A stretch of 64,000 bases of DNA from Sipunculus nudus (taxonomy: Eukaryota > Annelida > Sipuncula > Golfingiida > Sipunculidae), in NCBI GenBank assembly GCA_026874595.1, contig CM049313.1, positions 17,855,508-17,919,507 of the forward strand. Reading direction: 5' to 3'. The position numbers and the translations under genes are program-made. The notes beneath the pieces are model-generated. The model made no database searches. It was not told the origin of the DNA and saw only the letters and a list, made by a program, of their open reading frames with translations. The first letter of the stretch is position 1; every line of letters starts with the position of its first letter. This document shows positions 20,300-31,848 of the stretch, one piece after another.

Positions 20300-22346
20300 G
20301 AAAAGAGATGTCTTTCGTCTTATGAATACATTTGTGAGGATAGAAAAAAGTGTGTATGAAAGTTCGTTTTACGTAAGTATGAGCTTGTACTCCAATTATA
20401 TTATTTCCCCACGATAATACCCAGAAGCGCTGATTCCTCTTCGAAATCAGCAAATTCACATCACATTGCAAACTATACAAATCTGCATATATGATATCTT
20501 CGGAGTATTTTCTCTAGGCATCCCCGTGCCTATACACAATTTATCTTTGAATAAAACCCAGCAAGCCCAGTGACGGACTCGAAGCGGAGAAACAGAAAAA
20601 GCACGTGTACGGCCCGCTAATAACTTCAAGCGTTGAAACCACGCATCTTACAAGAAAGCCGCTGACAGTACAGGATATGACTATAATAAATATAGTTTTC
20701 AAAAATATTTGTTAAAACGAGTATTAAAAAAACTGAAACTTGGAAGATTTGAAATATTAAGATACCGGAACATAATAAACAGTTAAAACAGTGAAAGTGC
20801 CCCGGTCCCCAAACGAGTGGTCTTGGTATATATGTTTACGCATATATCGATCATGCAACATATTGTTTGGAGCTCCGGAACGTCACTCAACTGCAATCGT
20901 TATGGCCTTGTAGTTCTTCCAGATTCCTTGTAAGTTGTGGGTAGAGTGATTCGTGACAAATTCGTAAATAATTCGTTGGTAGGCGATGTTTGGTGATCGA
21001 GATGAGTATATCATAGCAATATTTTAAAGAGGTAATACGAAATCAGGAAATTTGTGAGAATTTCGTGGAACATATTGTTTTAATATCCATACTTAACGTC
21101 AAGGAATGAACACCTCCGATTTTATATAGCCGATCTGATATAGAGTCGATGTTTTGTTTTATATCTAATGAAAAGCAGAAACTCGACTTAAAAGGGCCTA
21201 TTTGGATATGACGTATCAAAGACCATATCTTTCATTCAAAAAAGCAATTAAGTGCCGATCCCACGGGGCACGGTGTACATTTTGCTTATAACCCCGTGTT
21301 TCAAACATGTGGCGTGTTTGAAAAGGACAAAATATGGCTTTGCTTCAGTTGCTCTCAATATGGATATCCATTGAATTTCATTATCTGCACATGCGAAATC
21401 AGACACCTTCAGAGAATGTTTCTTTCTCTTCGCTGACATCGGCAAGTGAACCATTTTACCAACAACATGTATATAAACAAGCTCAGCAGTCTTTGAAGGG
21501 GTGCAATACACACTTTTCTCAGCAAACATAACCTACAGTCCACTGAGACGAACCGACGCCATGTCATAAATCACATAAATAGGTAAGGCCGATGAATTAC
21601 TGATTTTAATTAGGTAACACAGCATTGGGTTATTGGTTACATATCGGAAAGGAGTCGTTTCGAGTCGTGCCGAAATTCGTAGAAAAATGAATCTAGTTCA
21701 ATTGTGATTTATGTTATAATTATTTATTGAAATCTCTTTGCATTATCTTTATAGAATTTCAAAGACATTTTTCCTATAAATTAATATTTATGGTGCGTTT
21801 TCTCGCAGCTCTCAAATAATGGCACAGACATGTTCTTGTCAATCGTTGCCAAGACAAAAAAATTACTGGGAGAGTTAATATGAAAGCATGTTTATTAAAT
21901 AGAGACAGACTTTTGGCATGTATTTTGATGTATTTCTTCGGATAGTTTATGGCACGGGAAGAAGTCCCAAGTTACGGAAAATTGCCATCCAAATGGTTAT
22001 CCCGACAGAAAATGGTGTTTTCAAACTCATAAATGCCCCTAGGGTGAATCGGAGGAAGTTATTTCCTATGATTAGATATATTTATATAATTAAACGCTAT
22101 GATATTAACAAAGGAAAACATGAGGTATGACCTACTTTTTCCCTAGGTAAAAGCGAAATTATTTAGGTCTTGACACAACTAAAAATATCTTTAAATCCGG
22201 AGCAGAGTTTAACAAAACATTATGGAATTCCTCCAGACCTATCTTCATGAAAGATCTAAATCTGTCGACCTATTTTTTCAAATACTTAATATTGAATTAT
22301 TGCTGAAACTGTGGCTACCAGACTGAAAACAATTCTTCTAAATTAA
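20300..22346. other. 3' flank of the peptide gene, U1
   Basis: About 2 kb of AT-rich sequence to the unit end. Two short frames stand out. One is 93 codons on the minus strand (21248-21529) with at least two amino-acid changes in U2. The other is 70 codons on the plus strand (21918-22130) that is identical in protein in U1, U2 and U3. Neither has a recognised family. No transposon or RNA gene is seen. Confidence 0.5.
21918..22130 (+). CDS. Basic 70-residue open frame, U1
   Basis: ATG to TGA frame of 70 codons near the unit end, rich in lysine, arginine, isoleucine and tyrosine, with the words GRSPKLRKIAIQMV and RYIYIIKRYDINKG. There is no signal peptide or known motif. The encoded protein is identical in U2 (46226) and U3 (50859), although at least two nucleotide differences exist, both silent. 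With so few differences this is only a hint of constraint. Confidence 0.2.
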   Translation: MYFDVFLRIVYGTGRSPKLRKIAIQMVIPTENGVFKLINAPRVNRRKLFPMIRYIYIIKRYDINKGKHEV

Positions 22347-23714
22347 ATACATGAAAATGAAACAGGATTCTTGAAAGACAGCTACACGGGAGAAAATGTG
22401 AATGTGGTATTGAAAAGTGTCCATCATTCCATGCAGGACTGGATGTCAAAATATATTGCTCATAATGGGGGATTTTGAAAACACAATAAACTATAGTCTT
22501 GTTTCATATTACAGCTTTTAAGCACTTTAAGCTTGGTCCAAAAATAATAAAAAAAAATAAGTTGAATGAGCTGTTAAACAATTAACGGATGGCATCCAGT
22601 CTGTTTTAAGTTTATAGGAATATCCAGTAAGGCAGTCCTATTACACCTTATAAATTTTGTCTTTTTGTTGAAATTAAAGCAGAGAATAAGGCTGAAGATT
22701 GATGCATTATTGACAATGATGATAGTTAAAATATTCACTTGACATCGTCATTTTTCTTGTAAATATACGGTCAATGAATGGATCGTTAACGCTATTTATC
22801 CAATTCTCCAGTAAATCAAAGCATGTTTTTGATGATTGGACAGCTGTGGTATTTTCCAGGTGAACATTTAACGTAATTAATCCTGATACAGTAAATGTTA
22901 TGAATCAACCAATTTTGGTTCATCCATCATGGATGAATAGCAAAGTTTTTTTTTTCAAGTAGAAAAGAATAATTATCTTTGATTACTTTCAACTAAAATA
23001 TGCATTTCTAATTGAAGATCATTTAGGGCTTAACGTTGATTTCGTTTGATAAATTATGGTCAATGCCTGCCCATAATGGAGATCAAAATGGTATCAGCAA
23101 TGAAGGCATACCAGGCTGTATTGTTGCAGTCTCGCGTTAAGAAATGAACCCATATAATCGCATATTAAGATGCCTTTCGTAAGGACTTACAATAGCACAA
23201 CATTAGCATTTCGGGTGGCTATGTTACCAAAAAAAACCCCACGAATTTCAGTTAATGTAATTAACCCTCCGCGGAGCGAGTGTATTTTTTTCTCTCTATT
23301 CTGTGTGTGGGTGGGTATACGTGTGTCCGCAACATATCTAGAGAACTGTTTCACTGATGTATTGAGATTTATCACATAGGTTGCCATTGTAAAAAAACTC
23401 CAAATTTGTTGTAAATCCAAGAGTAAATAACCCCGGAAAGAGTAATTTATTGGTTTTATGTATCAGGTGACGAGAGGGGCGTCAGGACATAATGGTTGGT
23501 CAATGTAATCATCCCCATGCTATTCAAAGAACAATATTTATATATTGTAAATATATTAATAATTAGGATTGCAGTCCTTGGTTACATTTCTGAGTTTACT
23601 TTTATATATTATGTATTTAAACCTGGTTTAGAAGTAACATATACGGTAAACATAATACCTTTTTTTTAAAACCTTATACTTCAATGTAATAAATTTGAAA
23701 TGTGTAATTCAGAC

Positions 23715-23749
23715 ATATATATATATAATATATATATTTATATATAAAC
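23715..23749. repeat. Short (TA)n microsatellite, U2 leader
   Basis: Contracted allele of the tract at 1360-1438. The contraction also removed the flanking AATAAAAGG-type sequence present in U1 and U4. Confidence 0.9.
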
Positions 23750-25275
23750 ATATGCATATTAGTTGTAGGAATGGTTTGCAAAATATAGTTGATGACTGAA
23801 AGATAGAAAACAGCCGATGATCGATTATTAATCGATTATTTTATTTACCCTCAATATTACCACGAAATATGTTGTATAAGATTACACGTTAAATATTGAA
23901 CAAGTAAATTCAGTCTAACTTTTATATCACACTGAAAGTTAAGCAAAGGCAGGTTTGTTGACCTTTATTCGTTGCACAAGGTTGAGTTTTAATGTTGAGC
24001 ACAAAGGTTCTTTCTAAAATATCTGACAGAACAAGAAAATGTATTGGGATAATATATAGACTTATATGGATGTGCATATATGAAAATTTGTGTTCGATTA
24101 TGCAAATAATACGCAATCGATGGTCGTTGATGAAACTGGGAACAGATATGGCCATCTTTCGTCTGCGGGTCGTTTCCCTGAAGGTTACACCGACACATTA
24201 ATTTTCCCACTTTGTTATGTTTAATAATCTACATATTGCTCCTATATAGACGTAGATTCTTGTCAGTCCTGTTTCAGTTCCTGATCGCTAGTCCCACGCT
24301 CTGTTTACTTTTAACCAGTAATTGCTACCATGAGTATATCGATTTCGAGCTATCATGCAGTTCGCGTCGACGCCACCAGGTAGCGCTACCTGCCGAGGTT
24401 GTGTCCACGAAAATCTGTCCTTCTGTTGGCCGACCTCTGGCTCTCTATTTCAATGTTCTAGGCCTTTTATATGAAACAGGTAATTATTTATATTTTAAAT
24501 ATCCCTCAACTACAGTCCCATTTCTTGCCATCTTTATTTTTCGCGAGATGCACCGAGTCACCCTGGTCCTGCTTTTTATTCCGGTGCTGAAACCGTTCCC
24601 AGAGACGCAAAATGGCGGTGTAACCTGAAAGGTGTCGATAAATCAACGTAGGCCTACACGTTATAGTGACCTTATTCCGGGTCCGGTCAATGTCGGCCCA
24701 TTTTGTGAGTGAGCAGGCATTAAATATTACAGGGCAGCAGGGAATATGTATGTGGAAAAGTTTATTGTTTCCAGAAGCTTAGGAGACATAAGACTTTTGA
24801 TAATATGATGGTGTGTGGATGGGTCGGAAGGTGGCGACAACTGTGCTGAATCATAGTGCACTATAGAAACTGGTTTCTACCGGAAAAATGAGATACACGA
24901 CCCCCTTTTATTTACTAGACTAAAATAAAATTTTGGGTGTTGATCTTGAGTTCGATGGATAACATGATGCCAAACACTCAATAGAAAAAAAATTCCTGTG
25001 ACTCCAAGATGTGGACCTATATAACAATATGTAGGGCCTTGACATACGTCCCTCTAACCTGCAGGACATTTTCAGGAAATGCAGCAACTATTTACAACTC
25101 GGGAGAACTAAAAACAGATAGTAAGTAAAACCGAAACATCCGAACAATAATTTACTTTTACGGCGGGATAAAAAAAAGAATATGTTTAAATGATTATTTT
25201 TCCCCAAAACGTTTTAAAAATACATTTTGAATTTAAATCATGAATGCCCAAGTTTTTGCAAAAAAAAAAAAACCT

Positions 25276-25387
25276 GGCTCAACAACACACACACACACTT
25301 ACACACCAAGAGCCCCCTCCCCAAACATTTTTACACCACCCCCCCCCCCCCCCAACATTTTACCCCCTCCTCCGCCCCCTGACACCC
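25276..25387. repeat. CA-repeat and C-rich tract, U2
   Basis: Same locus as 2946-3043, with the longest C homopolymer of the three copies. Confidence 0.85.
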
Positions 25388-26579
25388 CATTAAAAAATCA
25401 TATCTTACTATGAATTAATAAATCAAATGGCAGTAGAATGTGTGAAACTTTAACATAATACAATAGCAGAGAGCCTGGTTCTTTGAAGCAGAAAGGGCTG
25501 TTTTCACCCATTGCGGGTCGATCTTTTTTTTACACACCAGGACCAAAAATATGCGGTTTTGGTCCCGAACTTTTTTTTTGCTCGAACAAGTTAGAACTCT
25601 CTGCATATACTTTAAAAAATATTTCGTGTCAGGTTTGGGTAAATGTATTCAGTATACAGGGGGCCATGGTGTTTGGTCATTGGGTTTAAAGTCAAGGGCA
25701 GCCAAAGGCCAACCACGATACCCAAGGGCATTTTTCTGTTATTTTAATTGAAAATTCTCAGGAATAACTCGGGTTAAATCACATTCAAGGACGCCAAGTG
25801 TGAACGCAATCTCCGTCCCAGGGTTTGTGTCCCCATATCGGATCTTTTTTATTATAAGTTTTGGCATATTATAATATTTATGTGTTTCTAAACTAGTCCG
25901 GATATTCACACATACGGATGAAACTAAAATATGATGAAATAGGAGTCTTTCCACTTGCAAGGTTACGGATATGGCGCTGTATACGGTGATTTCAGCAATG
26001 TGTCTGCACGCTTCCTCATCCGGCGCCGGATACGGATACGTACTGGTATTCCAAACATCAATAATCAAGATGTTATAATATAAAAAAAATCAAACGCATT
26101 GGTTTTTTTCCCACATGACCACAAATACATAAGTTTATGGTTATTCAGGGAGACCAGAGATCTTGATCATATTCAATATATAGTGATACCCATATATAAG
26201 ATTTGTATTCTATGTATAACAATGTGCAATAATATATACTGAGTTATTATTATTGTTATTTATTATTGTGTAACATGGCTTGAGATAACAATTATACGTA
26301 TTTTGCCTGATCCTAAGAACAGGTTAAACTAAGGATTTCTATGGTTTCATCCTTACGGTGGAAGTACAGCGAACGTATATTTGGAAACATCCCTGGAAAC
26401 GGATTGGAAACATCCGTTTTGATATCCTTACCTGTATCCAGATAGGTATGGGGCACGTGTAGTGTCGGTCTGGCGGTCCTTTGATTCACTGAGTGTTTTT
26501 TTTTGCAAATTCCACATAAATTCACTGTTAGTACCTAACAATTGCTCAAAGAAGCACTGATATAAAGGTGAATCCTAGG

Positions 26580-27025
26580 AGCCTCTTTCACCTGATTGTA
26601 AGAATCGTTAAGTCCAAAGCAAAATCTGGACCGCTAATAAATACCTGCTTCCTGTGCCGTAATGGCCTTATGACACTGTAAGCTAAAAACAATTTCTGTA
26701 ACCTACAATGCCACCTAAGAACATTCTCCTCAGGTGCCTGTTTCGCCCCATAGAACTGCTCTCTTACTAAATTAATGTTAATGACTTCCCCGAAAGTTAA
26801 GTCGAATTGTTGAGTTCTTCGGGGGAACTATTGGAAGCCAAACACACGCAGAATTCCGCTGCTGTAGCCCTTAGAGAGGACCTAATGGCTTCCACCACCT
26901 CAGCATTCGAATTGGGAGGGTTATCTATAGGCACTACACGTGGTACGTACCTCCACTGGAGATACGGAAGGTCTTTAGCAGATAAATCATTGGAAAAGCA
27001 AGGTAATCTTGGTTTTAGCGTTACC
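26580..27025 (-). pseudogene. Gag/PNMA-like capsid fossil, alpha of U2
   Basis: Read on the minus strand, this encodes pieces of a retroelement Gag (capsid) of the Ty3/gypsy or PNMA-like kind. Visible in order are a start-like segment LPCFS..LSAKDLPY followed by QWRY, then VVEAIRSSLRATAAEF, then SPEELQQFDLTFGEV and an EQFYGAKQAP segment followed by RLQKLF. In known Gag proteins these correspond to the P-x-F-S-G / W-R-Y entry, the A-I-R-R-S-L helix and the F-Y-x-A-x-Q-x-P-G-E-S helix. A stop follows IR near 26596 and there are frame changes, so it is non-functional. No protease or reverse transcriptase of the same element is seen. This family assignment is from motif memory, not a search. Confidence 0.62.
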
Positions 27026-27463
27026 GTGCAGTTAAGACTAGATGTTACAGGGGTGTGTACACGTGTGAGTTCTGCCTAATCTTTAGTCTAATTTCTCCTG
27101 GAGTTTGAGGTGACCCAGGAATATTGTACAGGCAAACCAAAATCACGCCATCTCCATAATCCACAAATTCTGCAGGCTGCGCCAATGTGACCCATGTGGT
27201 TCCGGCGGAGCATGGACTGATCCAGCAAACAATATGGACGACGAATAGGCGGACACCGTTTATTTGGTTCTTGTAACCAACGTGTGAAGGTTGAGGCTAC
27301 TTGAGGTGGTGACATATGGAGCTGAACTCAAGCTCAATGAATGACGATTTACAAGAAACATACATTTTGACATACATACAAGCTATAAATACGTTTACAA
27401 TTCTTTTCTTTGATACAGAGAGCTCGCGAGTATCCAGCCCTTTTTAAGTACTTAAGTTGCGGA

Positions 27464-27527
<64 letters not shown>

Positions 27528-27858
27528 AGAACGGAAGACGCCTTTTAGGTAGACTGATTTATGAACATACGAGCTTTTGAAGCGCACAGGCTTCTTAGTC
27601 ATGTGTTAATGTTTATGTTTAAAAAAGGTGAGTTTCCAGAGCCAATGTTATATTTGAGCTGTCACTCAAAACGAAATGTAAACACATTGGCGCTGTTTAC
27701 TCCTGACTGGGCTGGTATGTATTTTCCTTGAAATGTATGTATGACGACAATATAGCCAGAAAGTCATCAGAGGACACTTGAGCGGGATCTACGGGTTTTT
27801 AGGGAACTAAAAAGTTAATCTGAGTCTTTAAAAGGTCATTCATGGCTGCAAAAGGTAG
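27025..27858. other. Alpha spacer between Gag fossil and open frame (U2)
   Basis: Contains a stretch conserved with beta (27090-27440), a (TA)n tract (27467-27525) that beta lacks, and on the minus strand a short CTGAAGAAGCC-like / AGCTCGT phrase in its alpha form (27560-27605). No gene recognised. Confidence 0.6.
27467..27525. repeat. (TA)n microsatellite in alpha of U2
   Basis: TA dinucleotide tract. The matching beta position (about 32255-32275) has no TA tract, so it arose or expanded in alpha. U4 has it at 56457-56543. Confidence 0.95.
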
Positions 27859-28362
27859 GCGAGTATTCCTGAAAACCTCATTTTCCAGAACTGCAAGAAA
27901 TCTGATATCTGCGATTGTAAAACGAGTTTACACGAATCTTATAGGCATATACGTCGAGTGCAGCAGAGTGCGCTACGACTGATACCGAGTTGTGCCCGGG
28001 CTGCAAGAACGGAGCACGAACTGTATGAATTCAGCATGATACCCAGAGAAGGCCTTCGTAGACGAAAAGAATCCCAAGACACATGCATGATGCCAGACCA
28101 GACATGTTCTCTCTTGATTAGATTGACACTTGTCTTATCTTTGCTGCATGAGACAGTCATCGTGAAACCGGTGGGCTCTACAACAGAGTCGATGCTGGAC
28201 ATCGTCACACTTGTCACATTTCGGCTACAGACAGATTTACCAGCCGCTTGTCAGTGGACAATAGATAACTACGAGCTTCAGGAATTAGTGAAAGTTTGCT
28301 ATGAGTCATACAAAGAGCCAAACTTTCATAGAATAGTTCCTCGGCTATTATGCACTGCATAG
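27859..28362 (+). CDS. Conserved long open frame, alpha of U2 (possible exon)
   Basis: Stop-free for about 168 codons, long for this AT-rich sequence. The first in-frame ATG is only at about 28036 (in the word SMIPRE), so if it is coding it is more likely an internal or terminal exon. A good acceptor (CATTTTCCAG) ends at 27888, immediately before an in-frame segment starting NCKKSDICDCK. Later words are HIRRVQQSALRLIPSC, LVLSLLHETVIV and ACQWTIDNYELQELV, ending at a TAG after LLCTA. The beta paralogue keeps the same frame for much of its length but has stops. Between U2 and U4 at least two of three visible differences from 27958 on change the amino acid, which does not favour constraint. Function and family unknown. 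Confidence 0.25.
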   Translation, partial: ASIPENLIFQNCKKSDICDCKTSLHESYRHIRRVQQSALRLIPSCARAARTEHELYEFSMIPREGLRRRKESQDTCMMPDQTCSLLIRLTLVLSLLHETVIVKPVGSTTESMLDIVTLVTFRLQTDLPAACQWTIDNYELQELVKVCYESYKEPNFHRIVPRLLCTA

Positions 28363-29007
28363 TACCTATAAAAACTTTTAACTGTAATTGTTTACATCAA
28401 TAGTACATTTAGTTATGACAACTTGACAATCAAGCAGATCGAGATACAAGCTGAAGATCAGTTAGGAGTGTTGTGAGTGACACTCAATAATTACTGCAGT
28501 TATTAGTGGTGATAGATTATTAAATTTTCAAACAGCCGTAATTCAATCAGTGGATGCTACAGGTAGATGTCCTGTGGGATGACCTTAAACTGCTCATACG
28601 GCACAATTCAAACCAATCTTGCATTGTCAGAAAGGTCGTGGGTGAACGTCATGCTTAAAACTTTAATGACCAAATGTGAAATTTTACCACCGACAGCATC
28701 CCAGGTGCGCATGGGAAAAGAGTGTTTATCATCAAACTAATCAAAACACACATCAGGCTTTTAGCAGTTCTCCGTGCTTCGTTTGACAGTCCGTGGGTTT
28801 TATTTCTATGTTCCTTTACAAAGACTTTCATTGTTCCGATACTCCCCCGCGTGCAACAGATGGTAACACAAACACAGTGATCAAATCAAGTATATTCACC
28901 ATCGCCTACCGAATTTAAAACATTAACCACGCAGGTCTGAAACCATCAACGTTGTAACAATAGACGAGGATTCTACGCAGGTTTGTTACAGGTAAGGACG
29001 ATAATGA

Positions 29008-29170
29008 CTCATGAGGATGGAGGAACAGTCGAGTGGTAACACCGTCGGCTTTCACGTATGGCGACCCTGGTTTCATTCAGGGCGTGGCTATAAGAGCGGT
29101 TTGTAGTGGCCGGACTAAGACCTGTTTATTCCCCTTGCTATTCGGTACCGAACGCTACCATCCGCGCCAC
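29008..29170 (+). mobile_element. tRNA-derived SINE-like element, alpha of U2
   Basis: A tRNA-like head is visible: AGTCGAGTGGTAACACCG resembles an A box, and CCTGGTTTCATTC about 25 bp on resembles a B box (consensus GGTTCGANTCC). A body follows with GTAGTGGCCGGAC and CCCCTTGC words. It is paralogous to the beta copies. Target duplications were not identified. Confidence 0.42.
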
Positions 29171-29654
29171 GGCGAGTGCCTGGCCTCAGTTATCATTACT
29201 AGTATAATCCATATAAAGTAGATTAGGTTCATTCGAAAAAGAGTTTATATAAAGGGTTAACTGTCTTAGCATACCGCTTTTTCTTGAAATATGAATTCAC
29301 TGCGTCATATTTCTCTCTTATAAGGGTCTCGAAATTAATCAAACATAATCAATGAATTGATATGCGGCCATTGATACATAAAATACGTATAACCATGAAT
29401 ACAACTCACGGGACTCGTAAAACTTGTTGAAAATGGGTTTGTTTTCCCTCATTTCGGTTGTTTTTCAAAAGTACACAAAACATATATTTTGACTTTTTTC
29501 TTCCTAACCATTCCATTAATGTAATGAAAATGCCATCTCGATAACATGAAATGTTTATTCCTTTACAATATTAATGAGAAAAGCTAACCCTTTTTTATTT
29601 GAACCATACATTACAGTAACAAAAAAAATCCAGATATTTACGTACAAAAAAAAA

Positions 29655-29935
29655 ACGGTATGTTCTGAAGATTTCAGCTGTTCTTCAAACAAATAACTTT
29701 TTTTGCTGAAAGTGTGTCCATGTGACAATTAATTCTCATGAAACGGTGATAAAAAAACATCATGAATGTGAAACAGCTAGTTTCTGTAGATCAACAGCTT
29801 GATTTTTTTTTTGTTACAAGATTGCGTGTCGTATCTTCATACTATCAAGCCTCTGGAAGCCAAGCTTCAGACACGTTGATTCATTCAACCGCACTGGTGA
29901 CTATATCATGAATATAGATAAAAGGTAATTCAATC
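29655..29935. repeat. Dispersed repeat D copy 1, U2
   Basis: Same as 4808-5090. The preceding 29170-29654 is AT-rich spacer with nothing recognised. Confidence 0.7.
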
Positions 29936-30167
29936 ATTCAGATGGATCTTTAGCGGCATTTACCGGGCGCGCGGTATGCAATATAGATTCACGTGGGGCA
30001 TTTATCGGGCGGGTGCTAAAATACTGCTTTATACACCAACCCGGCTGATTTACTATTTACTTCTGTGGGTAATGTTGACATAATTTTTGTCACGTTGAAG
30101 CCTGATCAGGTGCCATACTGCGCGCGGTATTCGGATCCAATTCTCCTCTGAGAATTCAATTTTACCG

Positions 30168-30783
30168 CGTGTTCTGCAAACAAATAACTTTTGTAAAGGT
30201 GTCTATGTGACATTTTACTCTCATGAATTGGCGATAAAGAAAGCAAAAAAAAAATAATAATAACGTGAAACAGCTAGTTTCTGTAGATCATCAGCTTGAT
30301 TTTTTATTACAAGATAGCGTGTCATATCTTCATACTATCAAGCCTATGGCAGCTACGCTTCAGACCAGTTGATTCATTCAACCACCCTAGTGAACATTTC
30401 ATGGATATAGATAAAAGGTGTTTAAACCATTCAGACGACTGAGGTTCACGGATTTTTGAGGCTATCGTTAGCATTGTTTTAAGGGCATCCAGAATCTAAC
30501 AATCAAAGAAAGTCTTTTAAACCTCGTCCACTTCTGGTGGATATGTTCAGACGGTGCGCGAAAAATGTATTTAGTATTACATTTTTTCGTTTGATTGGAT
30601 CTGCAGTTGTGATTTCGGCCGGAACACTAGCAGGCTTGTTCATCATTCATGAAATAGACACCTAAGCAGCTCCCTTTATCAAGGTCTTAGGAAGCGTTGC
30701 CGACAGAGTCTTGATAGTATGAAAATGGCGTGTCGGGTCTGGCATCACCTTTGTTAGCCCCAGATAATCCAGAATACAAACAG

Positions 30784-30785
<2 letters not shown>
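30168..30785. repeat. Dispersed repeat D copy 2, U2
   Basis: Same as 5315-5942. Confidence 0.75.
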
Positions 30786-30840
<55 letters not shown>

Positions 30841-30845
30841 TATAT
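30786..30845. repeat. (TA)n microsatellite at alpha end, U2
   Basis: Same locus as 5943-5995, interrupted once by TG. Confidence 0.95.
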
Positions 30846-31232
30846 GATAATTATATTGGTCAGTGGTTACAATCACCGCTATTTAATTTATCCGGTCAAG
30901 TCTTTACAGTATTTTTTCATCTCCTTCAAGGATTCAAAAGTTGACCTAAGGACTATGATGATAACAATTCTTTATAATCTAACTGATCAAATGTGAGGTG
31001 AGTTAATTACTAAATCGCATATTTGAAAATAATTTCACTGGTCACTGGCCAACTTTAGGAAAAGAAAGGGTCCAATCAAGGGGGTTAATGACAAAACTAA
31101 ATAAAAGGTCCCAAGGTCCGGATATAATGGGGGGCAGGGGCCCAGGCCGCAAACAAATAGGTCTGAAACCCTTATAATCAACTGCGGCGGCTGAAAATGG
31201 GCTGTTAGCTACCATAGATCTATGGTCAACTT

Positions 31233-31295
31233 TGGCCTATCAGCCTGAGGCCTGGGCTACTGGCCTGAGGGTTACTGGCCTGAGGCCTAGGCCAC
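31233..31295. repeat. GGCCTGAGG minisatellite, U2
   Basis: Same array as 6361-6420. Confidence 0.75.
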
Positions 31296-31399
31296 TACTT
31301 GATCCCTTTGATTCATATAGTGTTTTTGCAAATTCCACTTAAGTACCCTGGTAATACTTAACAATTGCTCAAAAGAAGCCCCGGTTTTAAGGGGAATCC

Positions 31400-31848
31400 T
31401 AAGGGCCTCTTTTACCTGATGGTATAACTTGTTAAGTCCAAATCAAAATCTGGACCGCTAATAAATACCTTCTTCCTGTGCCGTAATGGCCCCATGACTC
31501 TTAGCAACAAACAATTTCTGTAACCTAAAATGCCACTTAACATTTTCGCCAGGTGCCTGTTTCGCCCCATAGAAGTGCTCTTTTACCAAATTAATGTAAA
31601 TGACTTCCCCGAAAGTAAAGTCGAATTGCTGGAGTTCTTTGGGGGAACTATTGAAAGCAAAACACACGCAGAATACCGCTGTTCTATCCCTTATAGAGGA
31701 TGACGTCGACCACCTCAGCATCCGAATGGTGAGGGTTATCAAATAGGCACTGCGCGTGGTACGTACTTCCGCTAGAGAAACGGAAGGTCTTTAACAGATG
31801 GATCCCAAGAAAAGCAAGGTAATCTTGGTTTTAACGTTACCATGCAGT
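31400..31848 (-). pseudogene. Gag/PNMA-like capsid fossil, beta of U2
   Basis: Same as the U1 beta fossil, but with small deletions near 31500, 31545 and 31700 that shift frames relative to U1. IRSSIRDRTAVF, LQQFDFTFGEV and GAKQAPGENV are visible. Confidence 0.6.

Larger units (their letters stand above)
1..22346. repeat. Segmental duplication unit U1
   Basis: This is the first full copy of a roughly 22-24 kb tandem unit. Its opening sequence recurs almost unchanged at 22347, 46655 and 51288, and its end (about 21467-22346) recurs before each of those points. The window happens to start at the chosen phase, so the true duplication boundary may lie elsewhere. Order inside: leader (1-4135), block alpha (4136-6430, carrying a 2,507 bp deletion), block beta (6431-15744), gamma tail (15745-16560) and the secreted-peptide gene region (16561-22346). 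Differences from U2 are scattered substitutions, homopolymer and (TA)n length changes, and a few large indels. Confidence 0.95.
22347..26477. other. Leader region L of U2, no gene recognised
   Basis: Collinear with 1-4135. It contains an extra 19 bp G+C-rich segment near 23267-23286 that U1 lacks and U4 has, so U1 lost it. The (TA)n tract is much shorter here. A 138-codon frame at 24212-24628 is open in this copy only and is interrupted in U1 and U4, so it is not taken as a gene. Confidence 0.7.
26478..31308. repeat. Block alpha of U2, complete
   Basis: Begins where similarity to beta (31309 onward) begins, at CTTTGATTCA. It shares with beta, in the same order: Gag-like fossil, a conserved spacer, a phrase ending GAAGCGCACAGGCTTCTT, an open frame, a SINE-like piece, a dispersed repeat, (TA)n and a tail with AATCAAGGG. 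Visible identity to beta is roughly 80 percent, well below the similarity between units, so this duplication predates the unit duplication. Alpha lacks the LINE and the 2.8 kb insertion. Confidence 0.85.

Noticed and set aside
21248-21529. 93-codon minus-strand frame, also at 45562-45843
   Set aside because: At least two of the visible U1/U2 differences change amino acids, there is no known motif, and the frame is cut in U3. No support for coding.
24212-24628. 138-codon plus-strand frame in the U2 leader
   Set aside because: A TAG interrupts it in U1 (near 2133) and a small deletion breaks it in U4, and no motif is recognised.
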